A stretch of DNA of 64,000 bases from Budorcas taxicolor. Its lineage: Eukaryota > Chordata > Mammalia > Artiodactyla > Bovidae. The notes under the pieces are model-generated. The model saw nothing but the letters and a program-made list of their open reading frames with translations. It did no database searches and was not told the origin of the DNA. Positions 49,099 through 61,023 of this stretch are shown here, piece after piece. The position numbers and the translations under genes are program-made. The DNA lies in contig NC_068935.1 of NCBI RefSeq assembly GCF_023091745.1, positions 58,056,724-58,120,723 of the forward strand, in the 5' to 3' direction. Positions within the stretch are counted from its first letter, which is position 1. Each line of letters opens with the position of its first letter.

Positions 49099-49828
49099 TC
49101 TGTCCAGGCATAGTAGTAGATTATGCTTGTGCTTACCTTTTTGATTCCCAGAGGTAGCTGTAAGGAGACAAAATAAGTCAGAAGAAAACAGAAGGTGAGG
49201 CCTTCAGTTAAAGGAAAGCAGAGAAGGATGCCTCCTCCCAGGCCAGTAGGAAAGGAAGAAAACCTGATAGGTTGCTGTGTGATAGGGACAGCAGGAAGGC
49301 TGACTTGTCGTTGGAATACCTACTTGTGTATCCATATGGTCAAAATTTTGGGGGAAAGAAGGCAGAGACCAAATCATGAACCCTGGAATGGTTGGCATTC
49401 CTGGCAAGAATTCACCAGGCTACCCCTGAAGTGTGCTGAACTGGGTCCTTATGGTATTGACCCTGTCCTCTTCAACAGCAACTGGAACATCTCCAGAAAG
49501 AACTGGGATTGCCAGCAGAAAAAAAAAAAGACCTAAATTCCAAAGCAGTTTTTTAAACCTCTAAATGATGATACCTTTACATGAACTTGAGTTGTTTCCT
49601 TGACATAACACCATATTTTTTACTTACATGAGTCCTGGGTTTGGTTGTTGCTGTTGTTGTTTGTTTTAAAATCTATATGATACATACAAATCTTTGATGG
49701 GAATGTTGTCTTTTTTCAATATGTTTTAAGATCTTTTGATTACAAGAATAATATATTCTCTTTGCAGTAAACTTGGAAAATGCAGAAACGTGCGGCAACA
49801 ACACAAACCCCATGAGATAGCAAAATAT
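49099..49828. other. Intronic sequence, no gene seen
   Basis: Short open frames only. Confidence 0.4.
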
Positions 49829-49839
49829 ATAAATATAAA

Positions 49840-50051
49840 GGGACTTCCCTATAGCTCAGATGGTAAAGAATCTGCCTGCAATGCAGGAGACCAGGGTTCA
49901 ATCCCTGAGTCAGGAAGATCCCCTGGAGAAGGAAATGTCAGCCTACTCCAATATTCTTGCCTAGAGAATCCCATGGACAGAGGAGCCTGGTGGGCTACAG
50001 TCTATGGGGTCACAAAGAGTTGGACACAACTAAGTGACTAACACACACACC
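49840..50051 (+). mobile_element. Bov-tA SINE with 11-bp target-site duplication
   Basis: Complete copy from GGGACTTCCCTATAGCTCAG to a short CA-rich tail. ATAAATATAAA is at 49829-49839 and 50052-50062. Confidence 0.95.
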
Positions 50052-50262
50052 ATAAATATAAAAGTTATAAATAAGCCAGGGATAACCATTGCTAGCATGC
50101 TAGAATCCAGTAGCTCATTATTTTTTTTCTATGACAAAATATATATATTTCATGACTGGCATCAAGCTGCATATATAACTTTTTCCTTTTATTGTGAAAT
50201 ATGGCATAGATACAGAAAAGTGTGCAAGACCTAAAAGAACAATTGAAAGAAAAAGTATGGTC

Positions 50263-50705
50263 AAAGCTAGGTTTTTCCAGTAATTACATAGATACGTGAG
50301 AGTTGGACCACAAAGAAATCTGAGTGCCAAAGAATTGATGCTTTCAAACGGTGGCACTGGAGAAGACTCTTGAGAGTCCCTTGGACAGTAAGGATATTAA
50401 ACCAGTCATTCCTAAAGGAAATAAATCCTGAGTATTCATCTGATGCTGAAGCTGAAGCTCCAATCCTTTGGCCACCTGATGCTAAGAGCCAACTCACTGG
50501 AAGAGACCCCGATGCTGGGAAAGATTGAGGGCAGGAGGAGAAGGGGACGACAAAGGATGAGATGGTTAGATAGCATCACCAACTCAACAGACATGAATTT
50601 GAGCAAGCTCTGGGAGATAGTGAAGGACGGGGAAGCCTGGCATGCTGCAGTCCATGGGGTTGCCAAGAATCTGACACTACTTAGTGACTGAAGAACAACA
50701 ACAAA
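50263..50705 (+). mobile_element. BovB LINE 3' end, sense
   Basis: From TAGGTTTTTCCAGTAATTAC through GAGAAGACTCTTGAGAGTCC and GATGAGATGGTTAGATAGC to the 3' end CTGAAGAACAACAACAAAG. A 5'-truncated copy with a broken frame; the piece at 50443-50691 still encodes the terminal MLKLKLQSFGHLM.. segment. Confidence 0.93.
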
Positions 50706-51879
50706 GTGAAAACTTGTGTCACCACTGGTTAGGCTGAGGAATGGAACCTTGTCAACCCCCTAGTAGACCCCATGTGTGCCCCTTCACTATCGTGCTTCCA
50801 GTGTTCTCTTGCTTTTCTATTTGTTTCATTATGTATTACTGAATTCTTCAACAAGCAGTCAGGTTTTTTTGAAGAACCAAGTGGCAAGCACAGTCTGGGT
50901 GCATAGGCAGCAAAGGATCCTTGTGTCACTATTCAACAGAGGCTTCCAGAAAAGCAGCTGCTCCCCTCTTAGGGAAGTCAGTGACTGAAGGCACAATGGA
51001 TCTGAGTGTGGGTAGAGCCCACCGCCATCAGGACCCCTGATAGGCAGAAGAAATACAGCCCAAGGGGTTGGGGTGCTGTCTTGCTTTGCTTTGCTTGCCA
51101 CAGCCTACTCCAGTCACTGTAGTTTCCAGGTGGAGGTCAACACAATGCCTCTGTGGGGTGAAGTGACAGTCCTCAGCTAATCCAGGTAGCAGGATATGGA
51201 AGGCAGAGCAGGGAATTCAGCAACAAATGGTCAAGCCAGACCTCCACCAGCATAGAGCAGAGGCAGATACCCAGGGATGTGGAGGCGGGCAGTCACCCAG
51301 GCATCTACCCCATTGTGTTGGCCACATGTGTCCACTTCACCCACCAGTGCTGGAGACCACCTGGGGCTGCTGTTCCCGAGCCTGCTGAACATCCTGCCAT
51401 TTAGACCAAGCTGCTTTTTCACTTTCCCTCTGCCAGCCTGTGATTCAGCTTCCCTGGGTCTGTGGAGTCAGTTAACCCTGGTCTAGCTACTTCAGAGCTT
51501 GGGAAAGGCTGCTGCTGCTATGTCTCCTGAAGCATTCATCTTGTTCTTGCAGGGTTGTATCTTTAAAAACCACACCAAACCAAATTGTCAGGGCACTTTT
51601 AGTGGGGCTTCGCAAGGGAGTGAATTTAGATGCATGCATTAGGTCCGCTGTCTCAATCCGGAAGGCTCCAGAGGATATCCTGCCGCTCCCTTCCTCAGTT
51701 GCCTGAATATGGTGGTTAGTTGGAGGGCTTCTTTGGAACCCCATGGCCTGGCAACACACCATACTGTAGCCAATGGGGAGACACTATGGGGCAGGGGGGA
51801 GGATTTGGTGTGCATAAGCAAAAGGGTTATGCTTTGGACATTGCATTCTTTAGTATTTGTAATTAAGAGTTCTTATTTT
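50706..51879. other. Intronic sequence, no gene seen
   Basis: A TCTTGTTCTTGCAG acceptor-like site at about 51540-51553 leads into a short open stretch, but it has no good donor. No other coding sign. Confidence 0.35.
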
Positions 51880-52120
51880 GGAGCAGGTCAGACCCAGATT
51901 CAGCTTTCAGCTCTGACTCAGACTTTGAGCAAGTTACTTTGCTCTCTGAACCTTCTTTTCCTCAACTAGAAAATGAACGTAATAATGGTACCCATCATCC
52001 AAGGTTGCCATGGGAATTAAGTGAGAGAAAAACTGTACAGAGTTTCACTCAGTGCCTGGTGCATTGCCTTTGTTCATACGTGGTAGCTGTCATCATCACC
52101 CTCATCATCATAAGACAATA
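51880..52120 (+). mobile_element. MIR SINE
   Basis: GACTTTGAGCAAGTTAC, AACCTTCTTTTCCTCAACTAG, TGGGAATTAAGTGAGAG, CAGTGCCTGGTGCATTGCC: near full-length sense MIR. Confidence 0.85.
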
Positions 52121-52605
52121 GGAACCTTCCAGAAGCTGTCAGAGCCTGGCTTGCAGAGGCTCTGCCCTCTGGAGAGTTTTGGTACCCTTTGACCCAGTCC
52201 CTGATGTTTCTCGCAGTGCTCTTGACCTCACTTTGCTCCTAGTGTGACTCCCATTGGCCCACATAGCCTGACCGAACAAACACACAGTCTTCCTCCTCCA
52301 TTACCCATTGTTACTGCCGACGGGCATGGCTCTGGTCATCTCTTAGAACTGCCTCGTAGAAAACAGCGAGCCTAAATGTCAGAGTGTATTGTAGACCTGC
52401 TCTGTGTCTGGCACTGTGGGAGACACAGGAGTACCCACTCTCTACCCCAGGGAGTTAATAGGTCACAGGCTTATTCATTGAAATTAATGCTGTGTGTATT
52501 AGGGGAAGTGTAGAGATGCTTATTCCTTCATTCCTTGATTGATTTAAACATTATTGACTTTACCTTTTCCTCTTCTTGAGTTATTTCTCTTTCTTAGGCA
52601 AAATA

Positions 52606-53132
52606 GTGGGCTTCCTGGGTAGCTCAAATGGTAAAGATAGTGAAAGTCACTCAGTCGTGTCCAACTCTTTGTGATCCCATGGACTATACAGTTCATGGAA
52701 TTCTCCAGGCCAGAATACTGGAGTGGGTAGCCTTTCCCTTCTCCGTGGGATCTTCCCAAGCCAGGGGTTGAACTCAGGTCTCCTGCAGGTGGATTCTTTA
52801 CCAGCTGAGCCACCAGGGAAACCCGAGAATACTGGAGTGGGTAGCCTATCCTTTCTCCAGGGGATCTTCCCAACCCAGGAATAGAACTGGGGTCTCCTGC
52901 ATTGCAGGCAGATTCTTTACCACCTGAGCTATCAGGGAAGCCCTAAATGGTCAAGAACGTGCCTGCAATGCGGGAGACCTGGGTCAAATCCCGTGTCAGT
53001 AAGATCCCCTGGAAAAGGTTGTGGCAACCCACTCCACTATTCTTGCCTGGAAAATTCCATGGAGAGAGGAGCCTGGCAGGCTTCAGTTCATGGGATCACA
53101 AAGAGTCGGACACAACTGAGCGAGTAACACAC
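52606..53132 (+). mobile_element. Bov-tA SINE split by another SINE
   Basis: The host copy starts GTGGGCTTCCTGGGTAGCTC, is interrupted at 52638, and resumes at about 52945 with AAATGGTCAAGAACGTGCC, continuing to GAGCGAGTAACACAC. The outer duplication AGGCAAAATA is at 52596-52605 and 53133-53142. Confidence 0.93.
52638..52944 (-). mobile_element. Antisense Bov-tA SINE with a repeated head, nested
   Basis: Inserted in the SINE 52606-53132 with a 12-bp duplication, AAATGGTAAAGA (52626-52637) and AAATGGTCAAGA (52945-52956), one mismatch. It contains the GAATACTGGAGTGGGTAGCC..CTGAGCCACCAGGGAA block twice in tandem (about 52712-52823 and 52824-52942). Confidence 0.9.
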
Positions 53133-53142
53133 AGGCAAAATA

Positions 53143-53544
53143 TCAGTTTACCAGTTGAACTTAACTGGTTAATTTCCAAGTCTGAATACTTGATTGACTA
53201 AGGAAGGGAACTTGATTTTGAACGCCTTCCATTTTAACCAATCCTAGATCCAGCAAATAGATAGGATATGTGCTACCCTAGAATTTTTTTGCAGAATCTC
53301 TCAAGTGAACTTCACACTCCCGGTACCACATGTATCAAAACAGAAATCTCTCAACCTGGAGTTCTCATTTCTTGGTACAGTTGTTATAAAAAGAAAAGAA
53401 CACCTTGGTGGCACAACAGCCTACCCAGTGGCCCTTGCACATCTATGGAACCATAGCAGCCCTCCAGAGTCTTCTTCCTGCAGGTCTGCTTATATAATGA
53501 ATTAGGAAAAGTTCCAGTTGGGCAATTTGAGCAAGCAAAACTCA
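53143..53544. other. Intronic sequence, no gene seen
   Basis: No recognisable feature. Confidence 0.4.
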
Positions 53545-53775
53545 GGGCCTAGCCTCTGTAGTGTGACAGGTCTGGGTTCTAGGCCAGGCCGTGGCACTTA
53601 CTAACAAGTGACCTCAATTGAGCTAGTTGCTTAACCTCTTTGTGCCTCAGTTTCCTCATCTTTACCATGGGATCATAACAGTGCCTCCCTCTTCAGATTG
53701 TTCTAAGAATTAATTGAAATGACTCCAAGAAAGGGCTGAACCCAGTTCCTTAGATTCAGTGCTCAACAAATCTTT
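53545..53775 (+). mobile_element. MIR SINE
   Basis: GTGGCACTTACTAACAAGTG, TGTGCCTCAGTTTCCTCATC, CAGTGCTCAACAAATC: a well preserved sense MIR. Confidence 0.9.
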
Positions 53776-54149
53776 CTAATAGTATCATCATTGTAATTTA
53801 TTATTGTTGTTAGTCTGTTTTACAAAAAGATAGGAAAAGTGACAGCTCTGCTGAGCTATTGATCAGACCACGCCTAGAGCGTGTTTGGTTCTAGGAGGAG
53901 TGGATCAAGATGGTGGAATAGAAGGACCTGGAGCTCACCTCCTCCCACAAATCCAGGCTAGCCCATGTAAAACTCATAGGACAGTGCCTGGAATACTGTA
54001 AAAGTGCTTGATACATGGCGGAAGTGTTATTGTTAATTAAGATCATCACTAAACTAACCTTCAGAGAATATAACATGGAGACACTGCACATGTGTTAACT
54101 CCATGAAGTCTTGTAACCCCCACCACTCTATGAATGATGCATTTCTATG

Positions 54150-54290
54150 ACTTCCCCTTTACAGATGAGAATATAAAGGCACAGAAAGGTTAAGCAGCCT
54201 CCCCACAATTACATAGCTAAGAAGTGTTCAATCCATGAGTCAAGCCCAGGCCAGACCCTCTTTCTCCAGAGCCTGTACTCTTAGCCAGTA
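54150..54290 (-). mobile_element. MIR SINE
   Basis: TTTACAGATGAGAATATAAAGG, GGTTAAGCAGCCTCCCC and ATTACATAGCTAAGAAGTG: antisense MIR. Confidence 0.8.
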
Positions 54291-55444
54291 GGCCAAAGAG
54301 CTATACTCTCCATACTGTTGTCAACATTCACATGTGGCTCTTTAAATTTTGGTTAATTAAAAGTAAATTCAATTAAGAATTCAGTTCTTCATTTGCACCT
54401 AACACACTTGAAGTGCTTTTGTACGTGTGGCCGGGGCTACCATATTGAAGAGCACATTCTCTTCCTTCTGGGAGGCTGAGTCTCATGTCAGCATTCTGTG
54501 GGACATGCTGCTTGTTGAACTTCTGGGATTCTATTCCTTACAGAATCTCAGGCTAGAGTTGTAAAACTTCTTGTAGTGTTACCAATAGATGCATGCTTGT
54601 AATACAGTGAAATCCCATTTGCATTTGGCCAAGTAGTGTAATGGCAAGAGGTCAACAAGTCTGACTCACATTACCTTTTGCTGGTTTCCCAAAGCATTGC
54701 TTCATATTTACAAAGTTGTCTCCTGTCACTTCTCTTTGACATGTAGGAATAGTCAACAGTTTGCTCAAAGATCCAGCTTTTTCCACAGGTCTGCCTTGCC
54801 CTCTTTGGGCTGTCTGGATGGCATTTAGTACCTTAGCATATTCATCTCACTGTTGACTTCTCTGGCATTTTGACCTCTGAGAGCCTCTAACACGTGCACA
54901 AAGTTTCCAGTACCTCCTGAGCTCTCTCTGTTCACCTCTGCTACATGGTCAGTAAAGAAATGGAGGAGTTCAGGATTTGTTGCCTCAACTTTCAGAATGA
55001 GTAAGTCTAGAAATCTACAAGCTCCTAGAAGCCACTGGAGTTACAGTAAACAACTATAACCTTGCAAATGCACATGCACCTCCTTCAGACCTCCATGGCA
55101 AAGACTGGGCCAAGATCTAATCCAGTTAGTAATTGATAAAGCCAGAGCAGTCATCTGCTTCCTGCAGAGCATCCTGAGTATCTGTGGGGGCTAGTCATAA
55201 TCTGAGCTTCTCACACCAGGGCCTACTTGCGCTATGGTGAGGTCACAGAATAGCCAGCAACATGGAGTTACACCAGTGTGGATGAAGGACACCCAGCTGC
55301 TTCTCTCCATGTGCAAAGAAGGAGCCCTGTTCTCCCAAACCCAGCAGATGCTTGGGTTTTAGTCACTCTGTAAATCAGATCCAGGTCTGTACCCACCTTG
55401 TCGTTGTGTGTCCTGGGTAAACCTATCTCCACTTCCTTGTCTTG
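54291..55444. other. Intronic sequence, no gene seen
   Basis: No coding sequence or clear repeat recognised. Confidence 0.4.
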
Positions 55445-55453
55445 TAAACTAAG

Positions 55454-55666
55454 AAAGGAAGTGAAGTCGCTCAGTCGTGTCCGACTCTTTGCGACTCCGT
55501 GGACGTAGCCCACCAGGCTTCTCCACCCATGGGATTCTCCAGGCAAGAATACTGGAGTGGGTTGCCATTTCCTTCTCCAGGGGATCTTCCCGATCCAGGG
55601 ATCAAACTCAGGTCTCCCGCATTGCAGGCAAATGCGTTAATCTCTGAGCCACCAGGGAAGGTCTGA
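55454..55666 (-). mobile_element. Bov-tA SINE
   Basis: Complete antisense copy (GAAGTCGCTCAGTCGTGTCC..CTGAGCCACCAGGGAAGGTC). The 9-bp duplication TAAACTAAG is at 55445-55453 and 55667-55675. Confidence 0.94.
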
Positions 55667-56040
55667 TAAACTAAGGACAGCCTCAAATATGTGTGTACAT
55701 GCACAGTTAGTCCAATAAATATGTCAACAGATGTTATTTCGACAGTGTGATTATGTTTTCTGTTCTGCTGATGGGTTTTATTAACACAACAGCATTGGAA
55801 AGGGATGAGTTGATGTGCTTAAAATGAGAGTCAACGCTCAGTTTATCATTAATGGTCATCCCCAAAAGAAGCTAGCACAGCCTTCACTAGTTTATCATTT
55901 CCAAGGTGCCTGGGACATCATGCCAAACTCATAGCAGAGTCAAGTTGGTTGGATTTTCCAAATATTTGTTGAACCCTTTGCCTGTGTCAGGCACTGTGTG
56001 GGCACCAGAGGGATTTAATTTTGATTAAGACTTGGCACAA

Positions 56041-57691
56041 AAATAACAGAAATGGTATGGACCTAACAGAAGCAGAAGATATTAAGAAGAGGTAGCAAGA
56101 ATACACAGAAGAACTATACAAAAAAGATCTTCACGAACAAGGTAATCACGATGGTGTGATCACTCACCTAGAGCCAGACATCCTGGAATGTGAAGTCAAG
56201 TGGGCCTTAGAAAGCATCACTATGAACAAAGCTAGTGGAGGTGATGGAATTCCAGTTGAGCTATTTCAAATCCTGAAGGATGATGCTGTGAAAGTGCTGC
56301 ACTCAATATGCCAGCAAATTTGGAAAACTCAGCAGTGGCCACAGGACTGGAAAAGGGCAGTTTTCACTCCAATCCCAAAGAAAGGCAATGCCAAAGAATG
56401 CTCAGACTACTGCACAATTGCACTCATCTCACACACTGGTAAAGTAATGCTCAAAATTCTCCAAGCCAGGCTTCAGCAATACATGAACCGTGAACTTCCT
56501 GATGTTCAAGCTGGTTTTAGAAAAGGCAGAGGAACCAGAGATCAAATTGCCAACATCCACTGGATCATGGAAAAAGCAAGAGAGTTCCAGAAAAACATCT
56601 ATTTCTGCTTTATTGACTATGCCAAAGCCTTTGACTGTGGATCACAATAAACTGTGGAGAATTCTGAAAGAGATGAGAATACCAGACTACCTGACCTGCC
56701 TCTTGAGAAACCTGTATGCAGCTCAGGAAGCAACAGTTAGAACTGGACATGGAACAACAGACTGGTTCCAAATAGGAAAAGGAGTACGTCGAGGCTGTAT
56801 ATTGTCACCCTGCTTATTTAATTTATATGCAGAGTACATCATGAGAAACGCTGGGCTGGGAGAAGCACAAGCTGGAATCAAGACTGCCAGAAGAAATATC
56901 AATAAGCTCAGATATGCAGATGACACCACCCTTATGGCGGAAAGTGAAAAGGAACTAAAAAGCCTCTTGATGAAAGTGAAAGTGGAGAGTGAAAAAGTTG
57001 GCTTAAACCTCAACATTCAGAAAACTAACATCATGGCATCTGGTCCCATCGTTTCATGGGAAATAGATGGGGAAACAGTGGAAACAGTGTCAGACTTCAT
57101 TTTTGGGGGGCTCCAAAATCACTGCAGATGGTGACTGCAGCCATGAAATTAAAAGATGCTTACTCCTTGGAAGAAAAGTTATGACCAACCTAGATAGCAT
57201 ATTCAAAAGCAGAGACATTACTTTGCCAACAAAGATCCGTCTAGTCAAGGCTATGGTTTTTCCAGTGATCATGTATGGATGTGAGAATTGGACTGTGAAG
57301 AAAGCTGAGTGCCTAAGAATTGATGCTTTTGAACTGTGGTGTTGGAGAAGACTCTTGAGAGTCCCTTGGTCTGCAAGGAGATCCAACCAGTCCATTCTGA
57401 AGGAGATCAGCCCTGGGATTTCTTTGGAGGGAATGATGCTAAAGCTGAAACTCCAGTACTTTGGCCACCTCATGCGAAGAGTTGACTCATTGGAAAAGAC
57501 TCTGATGCTGGGAGGGATTGGGGGCAAGAGGAGAAGGGGATGACAGAGGATGAGATGGCTGCATGGCATCACTGACTCGATGGACGTGAGTCTGAGTGAA
57601 CTCCAGGAGTTGGTGATGGACAGAGAGGCCTGGCGTGCTGCGATTCATGGGGTCGTAAAGAGTCGGACACGACTAAGCGACTGAACTGAAC
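56041..57691 (+). mobile_element. BovB (RTE) LINE, 1.65 kb, sense, 5'-truncated
   Basis: The copy begins inside the coding region before the RT domain and ends at GCGACTGAACTGAACT. The target-site duplication TGGCACAA is at 56033-56040 and 57692-57699. It lacks the 5' half, including the endonuclease. It lies in the same orientation as MAMLD1. RTE BovB is known for horizontal spread between reptiles and ruminants; this copy is an ordinary dead relic. Confidence 0.95.
56156..57543 (+). pseudogene. BovB reverse transcriptase, broken
   Basis: Three overlapping open pieces cover the BovB RT and its C-terminal region: 56156-56650 (KASGGDGIPVELFQILK.., IDYAKAFD), 56490-57134 (GVRRGCILSPCLFNLYAEYI, then the catalytic YADDTTLM) and 57067-57543 (MYGCENWTVKKAE, LWCWRRLLRVPW). 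The frame changes near 56640, where the bases after GACTGTGG look two short, and near 57105, within a run of six Gs. A TGA at 57541-57543 stands where other copies read CGA, a likely CpG decay. The catalytic residues survive but no complete protein is possible. Confidence 0.9.
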
Positions 57692-57746
57692 TGGCACAAC
57701 AAGGATGTTCAGTCAGTCAGAGGTGTTCAGCCATAAGCGCTGGGCC

Positions 57747-57869
57747 AAAAAGTGTTAGTTGCTCAGTCCTGTCTGACTTTATGTGACCCCATGAACTGTA
57801 GCCCAGGCTCCTTGTCCATGGGGATTCTCCAGGCAAGATTACCGGAGTGGGCTGCCATTTTCTTCTCCA
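57747..57869 (-). mobile_element. Partial Bov-A SINE
   Basis: GTTGCTCAGTCCTGTCTGAC, ATGGGGATTCTCCAGGCAAG, GGGCTGCCATTTTCTTCTCC: antisense body without the tRNA-like head. Confidence 0.85.
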
Positions 57870-59365
57870 AAGGAGAGGCAGAATTCTCAGGGTGGATCTC
57901 CAAAGACATGCAGGACCCCTAAAGACCATGAGCACAGAGGGCTGAATGCACGTGGCAGCCTGTCTGGGGAGCTCCGAGGAGATAGGTATGACTGGAGATT
58001 AGAGTACAGGACATAGAGTACAGGACACAGTGGGGCGGGAGACCTGGCTGCCAAGAAGATGGGAAGCCCCGGGACAATGAACCCTAATAACAGAGCTTAC
58101 AGGATGTGCTTGGGGCTGTAAGTATCTGCAAGCCATTGGAGAGACCCAGAGACAACCTTTTTCCAGCAGGTTCTCTAGCATGTTCTATAGCATGGGAAGC
58201 CCAGTGGGTGTGAGCTCTGTGAAATTGGGCACCAGCATCAGACACTATTCATCTGATTCTCTGAAATTTGGAATCACGTGGAACCAGCCAATCCAAGAGG
58301 TAGAAATCATTGTCCACCAGTTATGGTCTGACCTGCTTTCTGAGATTTTCAGTGATTCCTAAGAGAGAGATGGGTTTACCTTATGTGTGGAAATCTCTAG
58401 GAGTTGAAACATCCCTACCACCTTTTCCTTGGAACCTGGGCCTCCTGATAACAGGGTGTGTGGGACAGAGGTTTCTTTGTCAAAGTAAATAGAGAAGATG
58501 CATGAACATCAGCTATAAAGCTCCTTGTCAATCAGAGTCTCGACTGAATCTCATTTAGTTTATATCTTTCTTTTTTTAACCAAGGATCCCATTGGTCTGC
58601 CAAGTGCCTGCTCCCATTTTGCTCCACGTGAATGGGTGGCTGCTGGCCTGTTCCAAACTGTTGTTGAAACAGAACTGCCCACACTGCTGGGGCATCTTCT
58701 GCTGATGGTAATTTCCATGTGCCATCGGCAGGTTTTTTTCTGCCTGATGAACTACCAAGGCACTGGGAGCGTATGTTCCTGCTGATGAGGGGTCTTGCTT
58801 CTTGACCCATCACTAATATCCTACCAGTCACATGAAGCTACCAGGGACTCCTAAGCAAAAGCTTACAATGCTTCAATTCCCTGCAAATAAGCCCTGCTCA
58901 TTGCTTTCCGACTGTGGCGTCATCTGGTGGGTGAGGAATGAGACCTCTAGGAATAGTTGCATATCAGGATTGCAAAAACCCCTCCATGGCTATAAAACAG
59001 TGTTTTAAATTACCAAGGTGCTCAGTATGCAGGCACAAAGAATAGTCCATTGTAGAGAGTAACGTTTCTGCTCATATCCCAGATGACCTTGGTTCAAGGA
59101 CAAATTGGAGCTTGATTTAGCAAAGCTGCAGGTGGTCAGTGAGATTGGCTCTGCACTGATGCAACCCACCCGAGTGGAGGGGTGCCGGGCCCTCCGTGGT
59201 GGGTATATCGTCAGAATGGCAAAGGTATTTTCTCTCCCACATGTACTGAGTTCAGTTGCTAAGCATATTCCATGTGGTTTTCTGGTTTTGTATTTCTTTG
59301 GGGAGAAGAGTGTCATCTCCAAAACTCTCAAAATAGTTCAGTTTTCTTCCTAATCCCATCTTTGT
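57870..59365. other. Intronic sequence, no gene seen
   Basis: No recognisable coding exon or repeat. Confidence 0.4.
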
Positions 59366-59566
59366 GTGCTGTGCTTAGTCACTCAGTCATTTCTGACTCT
59401 TTGTGACCCCATGGACTGTAGCCCACCAGTCTCCTCTGCCATGGGGATTCTCCAGGCAAGAATATTGGAGTGAGTTGCCATGCCCTCCTCCAGGAGATCT
59501 TCCCAACCCAGGGACCAAACCCAGGTCTCCCACATTGCAGGTGGATTCTTTACCATCTGAGCCTAA
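59366..59566 (-). mobile_element. Bov-tA SINE
   Basis: Antisense copy: AGTCACTCAGTCATTTCTGAC, AATATTGGAGTGAGTTGCC, GGATTCTTTACCATCTGAGCC. The head is slightly truncated, and no duplication was found. Confidence 0.9.
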
Positions 59567-59729
59567 GTTGTTCTTAAAATTTTGCCCTGGGGCCCGCTCG
59601 TAAAACCTGGCCTGTACTTCTCTTAATGGCACATTTGAACAGTATCTACATTTCAGACTTGTTTTCCATATGACAAGCTAATCACACACACACATGCACG
59701 CATGCATGCACCGTGCCAAACTCCATGTA

Positions 59730-59960
59730 GACTTGAGAACCAGGCAAACCTGCATTTGCATCCTCCTCTACTACTTACTAGCTGTGTGACTTTGGGCAAC
59801 TTCATTAACCTCTCTGGGCCTCTGTGTCCTCATTGTAAAATAAGGACAGTAATTGTTCCTGCCTCACATACAGCTGTTTCAAGGGTTGAGTGAGACTGAG
59901 GATCAAAAGCACCTGGTTTAGTGCCTGGTACCTAGCAAATGCTTGATCAGTTCAGTGGTG
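59730..59960 (+). mobile_element. MIR SINE
   Basis: ACTACTTACTAGCTGTGTGAC, CTCTCTGGGCCTCTGTGTCC, TTTAGTGCCTGGTACCTAGC: near full-length sense MIR. Confidence 0.9.
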
Positions 59961-61023
59961 GCAGTTTTTACCATTAATTCAATTCAGATGAGGCATCCAA
60001 ATATCTAGTGTCTTGTCATCCATCACAGAGAATTGCCCACTGTAGGCAGTTAGTCATGTTTACTGAATTGACTCCATCTCTTTAGCTGAGGATCGGGAGA
60101 TAAATATTTCCCTGTCTACTGGGATGTTTGATAAGACACGGGAGATCACTCGAAGCTCAGGTATGAAAAGCACGTGAATGAAGAGGCTGCTTTACATACA
60201 AAGAGCTTCTCCTCAGGGTGGGCTCCCCCTGGTCATCTTGGGCACCCCGTGGCCAGGTGTTCAGCAGGAGGTCAGGGTTCCCTCAGCACCTCCGTGGAGT
60301 CTTGCGGCCTCCTCTGACATGGATATCAAGTGTGAGGGTTTTAATTGCCTTTGGCTGAAAGAATGGGGTCAGATGTTCAATTCAGATGAAATCCCTGTCT
60401 TCTAAAACATTATGAGGGGCCACCCACACAAAAGTCCCTAATCCTCAGGGCCCCGGCAGGGTGAAGTGCCTGAGGGCTGCAGCTCAGGGCTGCTGGGAGA
60501 TTCCTGCCTGACTGCCTGGTTGTGCACCTTACTCAGCACGTGTACACACATGTACATACAGACCAGTGTAGAATGGTGTGCTCTGTTAGGGGGGAGAGCA
60601 TGGGGACAGATCGGGATTGGGCATTGATGAACCAGCTATCTGACCTAGCCTGATGCCCATTTCCAACCAGACAGTGACTGATAGAGGCAGAGTCTGCTTA
60701 ACTGAGACCCATGGATGGGTAGTAAGTGGTCCAGAAAACCCCTGAAATTATATATAAAATGTTGGTGGGCTGGGAAGGGAGAGACACCAGCATAAGTGCT
60801 TTTTCTGTGGAGAGAGACTATAGCTTTTAAGAGACTTCTCAGAGGAGTCTGTGACCCAAGACAATTAAGAACGCAGAGCTTCTGGGTTTGGTTGGCCCAA
60901 GCTAGTTGGTGTGTGTAATCAAAGCCCCAGATGACCCCCGTCTAAGCGGTCAGGGCAGTGACAGGAGTAGTCAGAGGCAAGTTGTGGCCACGCCGCTGAC
61001 AGACTCTTCAATGGTTGTTGTAG
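59961..61023. other. End of the 28 kb MAMLD1 intron
   Basis: No repeat or exon seen until the acceptor at 61022-61023. Confidence 0.45.

Noticed and set aside
51540..51650. Possible missing MAMLD1 exon after TCTTGTTCTTGCAG
   Set aside because: The open stretch starts G-C like the human exon, but the rest does not match convincingly. No acceptable donor precedes the stop near 51640.
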